Shown here: positions 1-10,369 of the stretch, piece after piece
Position numbering within the stretch: the stretch's first letter is position 1
How the letters are laid out: each line of letters begins with the position of its first letter
Assembly: GCF_008831285.2 (NCBI RefSeq)
Contig: NC_045138.2
Span: 4,557,205-4,621,204, forward strand
Direction: 5' to 3'
DNA: 64,000 bases
Source: Nymphaea colorata
Lineage: Eukaryota > Streptophyta > Magnoliopsida > Nymphaeales > Nymphaeaceae
Program-made: the position numbers and the translations under genes
The notes under the pieces: generated by a model
What the model saw: only the letters and a program-made list of their open reading frames with translations
What the model was told of the DNA's origin: nothing
Database searches by the model: none

Positions 1-1130
1 ATGAAGGACATCAATGGAAAGTTGACATTACTTTAGCTCAACCTTATGAGATTCTTATTGCATAATAATAGGTCTATACCCGTGACAGAGGTTCAACATT
101 CACCATCTGTGCCTCGAATGCGTCTTTCCTGAATGCCTACACAGACTGCATTCCATGTTCTTGTCATTAATATATCAGGGGTCAAAGTACCTCTATTCAT
201 TTGATTGTGATTTTACATCAGCTAGTTATGTAAAATGTTTTTTGGACATGTATTAACACATTTTTGAGATATCTTTATGAAGTTTTCAAGGTTCATTCAT
301 ACAAATTTTACCCCTTGTCGGAGATATTACAGTTCTCATTTTCATAGAGACATGTACTTTATTAAATAATGTTGTCGTATACAGATAACATTATCGCTCT
401 TTTGACGATCACATGCTTACGAGCCCGTAGAATTGTGCTGCAGGTGACTTCTTCTATGCATAGTGAGCTGTAACTTGTTAGGTAACCCATCAATATCTTG
501 AATGAGTACAACTGAATTTCTCTGCCCAACTGGTTTACTGTTTTCATTAATCTTGGGAGTTATTATTACTATGGTCTTTTTCTACCTTTTGTGAAACCCA
601 AAAGCCTGGTCATTAATTTGATTTTCGTAGGTGTTATTCTTCTAAATTGTAAATAATGACAGACACTACTTCCAGAAAGTTCACATAGATTAGAAAGCAG
701 TCTCAGACCCTAGGAGCCAAGGAGAGCTGCTTCAGCCTCTTTGGGGTATCCCCTCCCAACCATCTATGTTAAAACTTGCTGCTCATCGCTTTGGCCTATT
801 AGAGGATAGGGAAAGAACAACTGTTGACAGTGACTGTCAAAGGAAGATGCAAGGGGAATCAGGGGATTGCCAGGCTATTGTAGAGACAACAACTCGATCT
901 TCAATAATGGTTGGCTTGTGAGCATGAAGAGTTTGGAGTGGGTCATATTGGTTGGCGTTGTGATACTCCTACGAAGAAGCAGGGATGTTGCTTAAGGGTC
1001 TTCTTTTATATGAGTTTGTTATGATGGTTTTTCTCTACTGGTGTGTGCAGATGAAGTTCATTTTTTCATGTTGTTTTACCACTAGTTCTTGTAGTTTTTG
1101 CCTCCAACAGCCTCTTGCTGGCTTTTATAA
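1..1130. other. unassigned intergenic sequence
   Basis: No reading frame here resembles a family I recognise. All frames are broken within about 80 codons. The sequence from about 690 to 990 is more GC-balanced than its surroundings and could be an eroded gene or transposon fragment, but nothing identifies it. A read-through of the first 60 bases is open in one frame but stops at once. Confidence 0.4.
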
Positions 1131-2110
1131 CGTTCAGTCTCTCTCTTTCTCTCTCACTCTCTCTCTCTTTGATTTTTCACTGAAAGTCTCTCTTTCTATT
1201 TCTTTTATTAACCCTCTCTTTCTTTGATCTCTCTCTTCCATTAATCTCTCTTTCAGTTTCTCTTTCTCTCTCTCTCTCTCTCTTTAACTTATCTCTCTTT
1301 TAAATCTCTCAATCTTTGATACCTCTCTTAAATTCTCTTTCTTCTCTTTTATAATCCCTCTCTCTTTGATTTCTAGATCTCTTAAAATCACTCTTGCTGT
1401 TGCGTTTATTGTTACCTTTTTCTATCTCTCTCGCTTCAATTTCTCTATTAATTTTGTCCCTTTTATTAATATCTCTCTCTCTTTGATCTCTTTTTCTCTG
1501 TTTACCCTCTAGGGATTTTTCTCTTAAAATCTCTCTTTCTCTCTCTTTTATTAATCTATCCATCTCTTCAGAAAATCCCTTTCTCTATCGCTTTTATTAA
1601 TCTCCCTCTCTTTGTCTTCAATTTATCTACTTTTTTAAAACTCTCTCTTTCCCCATCTCTCTCTTCTATTTCTCTCTTTAAATCTCTTTTTCTCTCTTTT
1701 GTTAATATCTCTCTATCTCTCTTCCATTTCTCTCTTAAAATCTCTATACCTTTCTTTATCTCTCTTGATTTTTCTCTTAAGATCTTTCTCTCTCTTTGGT
1801 TTTTCTCTTTTCAATTTCTCTTTTACAATATTTGTTCTCTCTCTTCAATTTGTCTCTCTTTCTCTTTCTCCCTCACATCTCTCTTAAAATCTCTCTTTCT
1901 CCCTCTCCTTCTTTGTCTTTGATTTCTCTTTGTTGTGTTCTTTGATTTCTTCTGAAATTCTGTCCCTCTCTCTTTTATCAACCACACAGTCTCTCTTTTT
2001 AAAATCTTTATCTCGTTCTCTCTCTCTCTCTCTCTCTCGCTCTCCCTTTCATTTTACACATATCTCTTTAATTCTCTCTCTCTCTCCCTCCCTCTCTTTC
2101 TAGATTTTAA
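1131..2110. repeat. CT-rich degenerate repeat array
   Basis: About 1 kb of (CT)n-like sequence built from short recurring words such as tctctctttgatttctct, cttttattaatctctc and cttaaaatctctc. The words recur in roughly the same order but irregularly, as in a decayed minisatellite of about 50-70 bp units. Leu/Ser-rich and Arg/Glu-rich open frames across it are composition artefacts. Confidence 0.85.
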
Positions 2111-2199
2111 TTTCCCATTATCCTTGGTCTAAAATCCATTTCTTAAGAGCCACACATCTTTCCAAGCAAAACAACCAGCATTTCCACATCCAACCAAAA

Positions 2200-3372
2200 A
2201 AACGAAGAAAGAGAGTGAGAGATTAATAAAAGAGAGGAAAAAAAATATTTTAAGAGATAATCAAAGAGAGGGAGAAAAAGAGATTTGCTTTAATAATGTG
2301 ATATCATAATTTTGATAGAAATTAAGATTGTAAGTTTAAGAAATCATTTTAGAAATTTACCTACTTCATCATTTTTTATATAGGCTGGAAATAAACTAGG
2401 GATCATGGGAGAGCTTAGCTAAGTCTATAAAGCTCCCTTAGGGGCTTATTTTGAAAGACTATTGAAACTTGTTTAAAATTATCAATATATACATATAAGG
2501 ATTTTTTTTATATATGTGTAAACCTTAAAGAAAGTATCTCCTTTTATCTTAGAGATTTGATAATATATCTCTTCCATCGTTGAGTATGGGAGGAAGTGTC
2601 TATTTTAGAAGATGTTGATGAAAGTAACTACTCTTATGCCTTATTGTGCTTCAATTTAATCCATAATGTACATCTTTATAAAATTTATTCTTTTGAGACT
2701 ACTAATAGGATGGTCAATAGGTAGATATTAAGAGAATTATGATTAAAAAGTGGTTAAAGATGTGGTTTAAAACTGAAAAAAAGAAATAGATATTTTAAAA
2801 GAGAAATCAAAGAGAGAGAGAGATCAATAAAAGAGAGAAGAAAAATTTAAGAGAGAAATCAAAGAGAAAGAGAGAGAAATCGAAGTGAAACTAGCAAAAT
2901 AGAGAAAAAAGAGTTTAAGAGAGAAATCAGAGAGAGAGAAAGCGAGAGATTAATAAAAACAACAGAGAAAGATATTTTAAAAGAAAATCAAAGAGAGAGA
3001 GGAACATAGATTTCAAGAGAAAATGAAGAGAGAGATTAATGAAAGAGAGAAAAGAAAAATTCTAAGAAAGAAATTGGAGAGATCAATAAAAGAGAGAGAA
3101 AGAGAGATTTTGAGAGAAATCCAAAAGTGACAGAAGAGAGTAAAAAAAGTAGGGAGAGAAAGAAAGAGAGAGAACTAGAAAAGAGAAATAGAGGTTAGTA
3201 AAAGAGAAAGAAAGAAAGAAAGATTTTAAGAGAGAAATCAAAGAAATAAAGAGAGAGGAAGGGATAGAGAGAGAAAAAAAATCAAAAAAATGAAAGAGAG
3301 AGAGAGAGAGACGAAGGAAGATTAATAAAAGAGAGAAAAAAAGAGATTTTAAGAAAGAAATAGAAGAAAAAT
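2200..3372. repeat. GA-rich degenerate array, opposite polarity
   Basis: GA-rich blocks at about 2200-2290 and 2770-3372 use the reverse complement of the words in the CT-rich array just upstream, for example gattaataaaagagag, agattttaagagagaaatc and aatcaaagagagag. An AT-rich, non-repetitive stretch (about 2290-2770) separates the two blocks. Together with the 1131-2110 array this makes a long imperfect inverted repeat of low complexity. Confidence 0.8.
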
Positions 3373-4281
3373 GACTTCTTAGAGTGCACACTTAGGCACA
3401 CTTACTAGCTAAATGTGCATGAAAGAAGCCATTTTGTAGCTATTGGCTCTGCTTATAAGGAACCGAATCCCCACCTCCCCCATTTAATTGAAGCAGCTTC
3501 AATATATAATGCCATAAACACTTCTTGAAAAACCTTAGAGACCAACCTTAAAAGAATGACGATTCAGCACGAATCGGCTGATTTATGACTGATTCAATGG
3601 ATTAGATAAAAAAAATTTGTTGAATTTTGGAGGCTCATGAATCAGCAATTGCATTTGATTCGGATGAGCTGATTCAGGCCAATTCAAACCGATACTATCA
3701 AGATGATGCTTATATAGATGATGATGGAAAATGACAATGGATGACCCGAAGGTGACAGGTCTGGTGGTTTTGGTGCAAAACTGGTTATGTGCATACAATG
3801 ATGACCAAAATACTCTTGATTAAATGAGAAGGAGAGAAACTGGTTTTGTGCACACCTCTATGCATGCAGAGGAGTGTGTAATGACCAAACTGCTAATAAA
3901 GTGAAAAAATGAAGATGTTAAAAGTATGAAAACGAGATTGTAAAAAAGTAAAAAGACTAAAATGTAATATCATTATCTAAAATTTTTAAAATACCCCCAC
4001 CCTCTCTATTTTTTGTGGGTTGCATATTTGTTGCATGCACAAAATAGTGAGAAAAAAAGTTAAAATTTTTTTATAATGAAATGTACTTTTTAGTATTTTA
4101 CAAGGATAAAAGAGATATGAAAAAGTTAAAAAGTGTAAAAAGTAGATTTCTTTATTAAAAAAATTCCTAAAATACCTCAACCCTACATTTTTTTGGTGAG
4201 GCTGGATGGAAGGGAGAGGCCAAGATGAGAGAGAGAGAGAGAAGTTGGACATAAAAGCCTTGTGGTCCCTCTCGTTAGATT

Positions 4282-4318
<37 letters not shown>

Positions 4319-4586
4319 GGACGCTTTGCTTGTTGTTTCCAGTGTTTCGGACTTCAACGGTAGCAATTTATCGATCTTTTACATTGTGGTAGACAGTGCA
4401 CTCAACTTTGGGAGCCGAAAAAACGTGACATGAAAAATTTACAAGACCGAATAAAACGAGAGAGAGAGAGAGAAGTCGATGAAATGCAAAAGATTCATAT
4501 TTAACCAAAAAAAAAAGTTACAATCTGTCACCGCTTTTAAAAACCACACACATTTCAGATAAGAAAACCCCAATATGTGCTAATTG
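3373..4586. other. intergenic sequence with small repeats
   Basis: No gene seen. At about 3555-3690 there are several words related to gattcag/gaatcggctgattc in both orientations. A (CT)n tract lies at about 4280-4317 and a (GA)n tract at about 4459-4473. This stretch forms the 3' flank of the NLR gene that follows on the minus strand. Confidence 0.5.
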
Positions 4587-5002
4587 TTAACTTTTCCCCG
4601 AGACGGTCGAGTGCAGGACATCTGAAAATCCCCAACAAGCTTTCAGGCGAGACAGGCGATCTGTTCCTTTGCGTCCGTGGGACATCTTGTTCCTGTTAGA
4701 CCTGGACACCTCCAATGGCTTGAGAGCAGACATGTCAACTACTTGCTGGAGGCTGCCATAGTTTTTCACCTCCAATGACTTGAGAGCAGCATGTCAGCTA
4801 ATTTCTGAAGGCCGCCACAATCTTTCACCTCAAACGACTCCAAGGCAGGCATGTTAGCGATTGTCTTCAGTTTATTAGATGCGTACACTTTCAAGCGCTT
4901 GAGAACCGGCAGGTCTTGTGGTAATTGCTCTAGGCTGCCACAATTTCTCGCCTCCAACAACTCCAAGGCAGGCATGTTAGGGAGAGCCTTCAGGCTATTA
5001 GA
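4587..5002 (-). pseudogene. disconnected LRR C-terminal tail of the NLR
   Basis: This is the continuation of the NLR reading frame beyond a TGA codon at 5003-5005. Immediately after the stop, in the same frame, come further LRR units (SNSLKALPNMPALELLEA, then LPVLKRLKVYASNKLKTI). The sister repeat has Tyr-Ala-Ser-Asn where the stopped one has Cys-stop-Ser-Asn, so the TGA most likely replaced an Ala codon. A second lesion follows at about 4789: one base is missing from cttgagagcag-catgtc compared with the next repeat (cttgagagcagacatgtc, about 4725). The frame then continues one base shifted to a natural stop at 4587, ending in a KGTDRLSRLKACWGFSDV tail. The same tail (KGTDRLSLQA) occurs in the fragment at 35 kb, which supports it as the ancestral C-terminus. 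Confidence 0.8.
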
Positions 5003-7738
5003 TCAGCACACCTTCAACAACTTGAGAGTAGGCAGATGGTGAGGTAATTGCTGTAGGCTGCCGCAATCTTTTATATCCAACGACTCCAAGTCAGGCATGC
5101 CATGACCAATTGTGTTGAGCCCATCACAGCTCAAAATCTTCAAGGACTTGAGCACGGGCATGCCCTCTATTTCACACAATGCTGGGCATTCCTTGACCTC
5201 CAATGTCTCCAACGAAGTAATCCTCGTTACCTTTTTCCATATAGAGCAGCTTTCTAGCTTTAGTGTCCGTAGCATGGTATAGTTTCCCTTCAGATGCCAA
5301 GATGGAATTTCTCCTTTGTAATGATAAATAACCAGGCTCTCAAGGCCATGAGGAGGTTCCAAAGCCTCCAGCATATAAGTACTCGGTTTGGAAGCATCAA
5401 CAGCTTTGGAAGCATTTTGTTCCTCAAAGTCTAATTCCAAACTGTTTATGCCATGTTTCTCTTTAAGTAATTTTGCCTTTCCTGCATGATCAATTGCTTT
5501 TCTAGTCCCCCCCAAACCTTCTATCGACAACTCTCCCTTTAGATTATTCAAGTCTTTTAGTTCCTCAATATTAGATCCGCTTGTCTTCCCTTTGTCATCA
5601 CATACTAGAAACCTATGCAAGGTCCGTAAACTGGTAAGCTTGCCCAAGCCTTCGGCTATAAAATCCAAACTCCATGTACTTTCCAGCCCAAGGTACCTCA
5701 AGTTGCACAGTTCACTCATTTCCTTGGGCAATTCTTCAATTTTACTACAACTTAAATCCAACGTTTGCAAGTTATAGAGCTTGCCCATTGAACTCGGCAA
5801 CCAACTCACGTTAGAATAGCTTAGATCGAGATATTTTAGCAGCAAAAGACATCCAATGGAGTCCGGCAGCATGTCGATCTGACATCTCATCAATGACAAC
5901 ACCCTCAACCACTTGAATTTGGTTGAGTGTTCAATATTAACTGAAGGCGAGTCGGAATAGGAACCACTCAACATTATTGTACGCAACTTATTTGTTGCTG
6001 CAGAGGCGTAATGCTTGGTCGCTTCGGCACTGTCTACAGCAAGTAATGACAGATGACGGGTGCGGTCAGTAGCAGAGGCATGGCCATATTCCTTTCCACC
6101 AATATATGAGGCAAGGTCATGCAAAATGTCATGCAACCTGAGACAACTGCCCTTATGATCTCTATACAAAATGCCACGCAACTTGGGACGAGGGCTGAGA
6201 GAATCTCGATATAAATTGCCATGCAACTTGGGACGAGGGGTCTCTTCAATCAAACACCGATTTATCAGATCATCAATGTATTGGTTTGCTGTCACTTCCA
6301 CATCTATGTCTTTCTTTTCCTCAATTAATCCATGCGCCATCCATTGCATGATCAATCCCTCCTTTTCGATCTCATAATCTTTTGGAAAAATGCTGCAATA
6401 TATGAAACAACTCTTCAAATAAGGTGGTAAGTCATCGTAGCTCAGTAAAAGACCAGGAAGAATGCCACCATATTGAGAAGAAGACGATAACTTCCATTCC
6501 CAGATCTCACTTTTCGCAACCTCCTCCCACTTCGCTTTGTCCTTGGGTTTTGTTCGCATTAAGGACCCAACAGTTTGGACCACAAGCGGCAACCCACCAC
6601 ACTTCTTGACTATTTTTTCTGCAATGTCTAGCAAATGGTGGCTCACCAAATCATTTTTGGTCACAGATGCCTTGTTCAAGAATAAAGTCCAACTCTCATT
6701 TACAGGTAATATTGGCAATCTATGCACATATAAAGCACCAATTCCTTTGCAAACATCTATATTTCGACTAGTGAGCAAAATTTTACTCCCTGTTGCACCA
6801 TTCATGAGGGTGCTCCCTACATCTCCCTCCCACCAATCTAGTTCCCAAACATCATCTAAGACCAGCAAAAACCTTTTCATCGAGAGTACACTCTGTATTT
6901 GCGTGTACAAGTGATTCAAATTAGTAATACCCTCAAAACCTGCTTTGGATCCCTTGCACACTTCCTTCATTATTTTCTGCAATAAATCCTTACGTTTTGG
7001 CCTCTCCGAAACACAAACCCACCACCTACGTTCCCCAAACTGTTGTTCAACTTCATTGAATACCACTTTTGCAAGAGTACTTTTGCCGATCCCTCCTTCT
7101 CCTACAATGGAGATAATAGAAACATTATGCTTCTCTGTCATACTACTCGGTGTAGAGTCATTGGACAAGAGCTTTTCTACTATCACTGTTTTATCATGGT
7201 CCCTGCCTATGGGCTGTTGTGCACCCATGTGATGGTTTGTCTCTCGAAGATCATCATCCTCCCCACCAGTACGACCCTCACCACTCTCTTTTGGTGTTTT
7301 TTCCACCTTTTCCCTCTTTCTTTCAATTTTATCAAGCCTTTGGTTGATATTTTTTATTCCATTTCCAAGTTGGTAGGAAGCAGACATAGGTTCCTTAAAG
7401 CCAGGGAATAGAGTGATCCAGGGTTTTCTTACCTTGTTCCTTGAAGTTATAGAATTTCTGAGCTCGATTATGGTTTGGTATTCTTCCATGATGTCCGGGG
7501 CATCATAAAGAACGTCCTTCATCTCTCCCTCCAGATCTCTGTCACGCTCGTTGCTGAAAAAGGGCTTGCGATCTGCATCTTTGAGGGCATTCTGCAACCG
7601 GTCCACCTTCCCATGGAGATTCTTGAGATCTTTTTTGGCATGCAAGACGAGGTCCACTATCTCTTTCAACAGACCGGCTACATTCCTCAACAGTACAGAA
7701 ATAACTATTTCTCCAAGTGCTTCGATTACTAATGACAT
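5003..7738 (-). CDS. CC-NB-LRR immune receptor (NLR), C-terminally shortened
   Basis: Intronless NLR frame of 911 codons, predicted intracellular sensor of pathogen effectors. Domains from Met1: coiled-coil/Rx-N-like region 1-145 with an EDVID-like DAPDIMEEY; NB-ARC about 175-480 with P-loop GEGGIGKST (about 213), kinase-2 FLLVLDDVW (about 290; the final Trp is typical of CC-type NLRs), RNBS-B GSKILLTSR, GLPL at about 381, RNBS-D CFIYCSIFPKDY (about 444) and an MHD-equivalent RLHDILHDL (about 534) in which Leu replaces Met. LRRs fill the rest. An upstream in-frame Met exists at 7792, but I chose 7738 because the paralogue at 16226 starts at the same place (AAACCAG-GGAAG-ATG context, and similar CT-rich leader). 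LRRs normally run on to 4587; a TGA at 5003 and a 1-bp deletion cut off about 130 residues. It could be a functional short allele, a recent pseudogene, or an assembly error. Confidence 0.9.
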   Translation of the reverse strand: MSLVIEALGEIVISVLLRNVAGLLKEIVDLVLHAKKDLKNLHGKVDRLQNALKDADRKPFFSNERDRDLEGEMKDVLYDAPDIMEEYQTIIELRNSITSRNKVRKPWITLFPGFKEPMSASYQLGNGIKNINQRLDKIERKREKVEKTPKESGEGRTGGEDDDLRETNHHMGAQQPIGRDHDKTVIVEKLLSNDSTPSSMTEKHNVSIISIVGEGGIGKSTLAKVVFNEVEQQFGERRWWVCVSERPKRKDLLQKIMKEVCKGSKAGFEGITNLNHLYTQIQSVLSMKRFLLVLDDVWELDWWEGDVGSTLMNGATGSKILLTSRNIDVCKGIGALYVHRLPILPVNESWTLFLNKASVTKNDLVSHHLLDIAEKIVKKCGGLPLVVQTVGSLMRTKPKDKAKWEEVAKSEIWEWKLSSSSQYGGILPGLLLSYDDLPPYLKSCFIYCSIFPKDYEIEKEGLIMQWMAHGLIEEKKDIDVEVTANQYIDDLINRCLIEETPRPKLHGNLYRDSLSPRPKLRGILYRDHKGSCLRLHDILHDLASYIGGKEYGHASATDRTRHLSLLAVDSAEATKHYASAATNKLRTIMLSGSYSDSPSVNIEHSTKFKWLRVLSLMRCQIDMLPDSIGCLLLLKYLDLSYSNVSWLPSSMGKLYNLQTLDLSCSKIEELPKEMSELCNLRYLGLESTWSLDFIAEGLGKLTSLRTLHRFLVCDDKGKTSGSNIEELKDLNNLKGELSIEGLGGTRKAIDHAGKAKLLKEKHGINSLELDFEEQNASKAVDASKPSTYMLEALEPPHGLESLVIYHYKGEIPSWHLKGNYTMLRTLKLESCSIWKKVTRITSLETLEVKECPALCEIEGMPVLKSLKILSCDGLNTIGHGMPDLESLDIKDCGSLQQLPHHLPTLKLLKVC
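6149..6238 (-). repeat. in-frame 45-bp tandem duplication inside the NLR
   Basis: Two adjacent 15-residue units, PRPKLHGNLYRDSLS and PRPKLRGILYRDHKG, lie directly before the MHD-equivalent motif in the winged-helix part of NB-ARC. The DNA units are near identical, so the duplication is young. Its length is a multiple of three, so the frame is kept. Confidence 0.85.
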
Positions 7739-8371
7739 CTTCTCTGGTTTCTTGATAGACGGAAGAACAAGCGAAAGAGGAGCAATGTTCAAGCAAATGA
7801 AAAGAAATGCAAAGAACTGAAGATAAAGACTAGGCTGCCGACAGTTTCCCTTGACTAGTAGACTCCCACCTCACATTGGTCATCCCCTCATAAAAATCAA
7901 GTTGAGCGAGTGGGTCTGTTAAATAAAACTCCACCACCACATTATTGTCTTGCCAGTGGTAGAGGAGATAATTAACTCACTCCATTTAATTTAGACAACA
8001 TGGTAGAAAATGGTTTTAATGTGAAAAAGACATCCAGCCATCTTCACACACCCTTATGGGGCCAAGTAATTAGGCCTTCAATTCAATCAGTTATTTTCCA
8101 CTGGCCTTATTCCATTCACCTTACCATCAGGTTCATTATCAGCATGCAATGGCATGTCATAATCTCAGCGTAAAAGATCAAGAGATTTTAATCTCTCGAC
8201 AAAAGATCACGAGATTTTCAAACGAGGGCCGAAATTCTGGATCTCAAATTTAGGACTCAATTTTCAACTCCCCTTCAATCTCCAATAATGGAAGCCACGA
8301 TTCCAGCACTCACCTATCTTACTATTTTCTGTCCTTGCGTGGCTGAAGGGTTCACCGTGGACAGGTTGGTT
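7739..8371 (-). promoter_or_regulatory. NLR 5' leader and promoter region
   Basis: The leader just upstream of the ATG is pyrimidine-rich and matches the leader of the NLR paralogue at 16.2 kb. A further block at about 7905-7960 (minus strand: gtggtggtggag ... acccactcgct) matches about 16080-16127 on the plus strand, so the two copies share promoter sequence. This copy has about 80 bp more between that block and the ATG. I could not place a TATA box with confidence. The rest, to 8371, is AT-rich and shows nothing else. Confidence 0.55.
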
Positions 8372-8557
8372 AAGGGTGGGCACCAAGGCTGACCCGGGTC
8401 GGACCGGCCCGGCCTGCTTCAGCCGGGTAATATTTAAAAAATATTTTTTTTTATCAATTTTAGTTTAATAATATGTATTTTATGATTAAAAAGTTATTTT
8501 ATAATTAAAAAATATTATTTTTTTATTATCAAATGGGCCAGCCCGATGCCCACCCGT
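8372..8557. mobile_element. hAT-like MITE (186 bp) with TSD
   Basis: The ends are inverted: left aagggtgggcacc, right gatgcccacccgt. The element is bounded by a direct repeat ggttggtt (8364-8371 and 8558-8565; one more base also matches), the 8-bp target duplication expected of hAT transposons. The outer parts are GC-rich (cggcccgg words), the centre AT-rich, and it is non-coding. It has the same terminal sequence as the larger element at 14978. Confidence 0.85.
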
Positions 8558-8565
8558 GGTTGGTT

Positions 8566-9243
<678 letters not shown>

Positions 9244-9804
9244 CTTATATTGAGAATGAGGCTTTTATTTCCTTCCGAGTCTCTTCATTTTTTGGAGGAA
9301 TTGAAAAATGCATTTGTTTTTCCTTTCCCTCCACATGTCAACATGATATTACTTTTCACTTTTTTTTTTTTTTCCTTTCTATCCAAACACAAGAAAGTCT
9401 ATCCATTCCATGCCGTTCCCTCCCTTTCCATCCAACCAAGCAGCATGTTAGTTCCCCCAAGATGAGATATCACTGAGTTTTGATGAGTTTCTTCTTCTGT
9501 TTTCTGTGATTCTAGTTTGCTTGAGCTTGAGATATGGGTATTACGGATCTTCCGAATTGATGCTTGGCCCCAACTCATCAAGGCAGATGAAGGCGAACTC
9601 ATGCTTTTTGGGTTCACTGAGAAACCAGAACTGAGTTATGAAGCTAATTGGACAGTTTCCAAACCTCTCCTCATTCTGGCCTACAATCGTCAGTTATTTC
9701 AATATTGGGCGGACTTCATAGTCAAATTTGGGCACAGTTCTATTGCAAAAGTATATATTGAAACCAACAGTAAATCCAATCTTTTCAATAATGTTAAGAT
9801 TGAC
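9244..9804 (+). other. unrecognised ORF and flanks
   Basis: An open frame from 9517 encodes about 96 non-repetitive residues (containing RIDAWPQLIKADEGELMLFG and YWADFIVKFGHSSIAK) before running into an (AT)n-(GA)n tract. I do not recognise the protein. Composition is balanced and not simple-repeat-like, so it may be an exon fragment of a captured gene. No second exon could be placed. The rest of the stretch (9244-9516) has poly-T and CT-rich runs. Confidence 0.3.
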
Positions 9805-9843
<39 letters not shown>

Positions 9844-9844
9844 T
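9805..9844. repeat. compound (AT)n-(GA)n microsatellite
   Basis: About 15 bp of AT followed directly by about 26 bp of GA, with the same TATATA-GAGAGA junction as the tract at 9188. Confidence 0.95.
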
Positions 9845-9906
9845 AAAGCATAACATACCAAAAACACTTGGCAAACGATACGTGAATCATGCCAACAATT
9901 ACTTAT

Positions 9907-10078
9907 GGCTAAGTGCAACGTTCGAAACAATTTTTTTTTTTAGAGTAATTTAATAGATATTATCTTAAGAGTAGTTTAATAGATAACAGTTGCAATCAGA
10001 ATAAGTTTGAAACCATTCAACCTTAGCCCTAATGGCATTAAGATTGTTTGTGAGATAGAATGCGAGAGGTGGGACTTT

Positions 10079-10117
<39 letters not shown>

Positions 10118-10312
10118 ATATATGGATGCAATGTTCAAAACATCTTTTTTTCTTCAACAATGTAGCCTTTAAGATATTGTCTTAAGAGTAATTAAACAAA
10201 TAACAGTTGCAATCAGAATAAGTTTGAAACCATTAAACCCTACCCCAAATGGCATTAAGATTGTTTGTGAGATAGAATGCGAGAGGTGGGATTAAAAAGA
10301 GAGAGAGGGAGA
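9907..10312. repeat. 218-bp tandem duplication
   Basis: Two head-to-tail copies. The word aacagttgcaatcagaataa occurs at 9984 and 10202, giving a period of 218. Both copies continue through catt-aagattgtttgtgagatag into gcgagaggtgggatt and a GA tract (10078-10116 in the first copy). The copies differ by several substitutions, so the duplication is not very recent. Confidence 0.9.
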
Positions 10313-10369
10313 GAGAGCCGATAAAATGGGAATTTATACCAAAATTTGGGGACAAGAAGTCTCCCATTT

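Noticed and set aside
985-3391. Several open frames of 60-100 codons in the CT/GA-rich arrays
   Set aside because: Residue composition (Leu/Ser/Phe or Arg/Glu/Lys only) is fully explained by the dinucleotide repeats.
5592-7820. Plus-strand open frames of 60-125 codons across the NLR
   Set aside because: Shadows of the minus-strand NLR coding sequence; no independent similarity.
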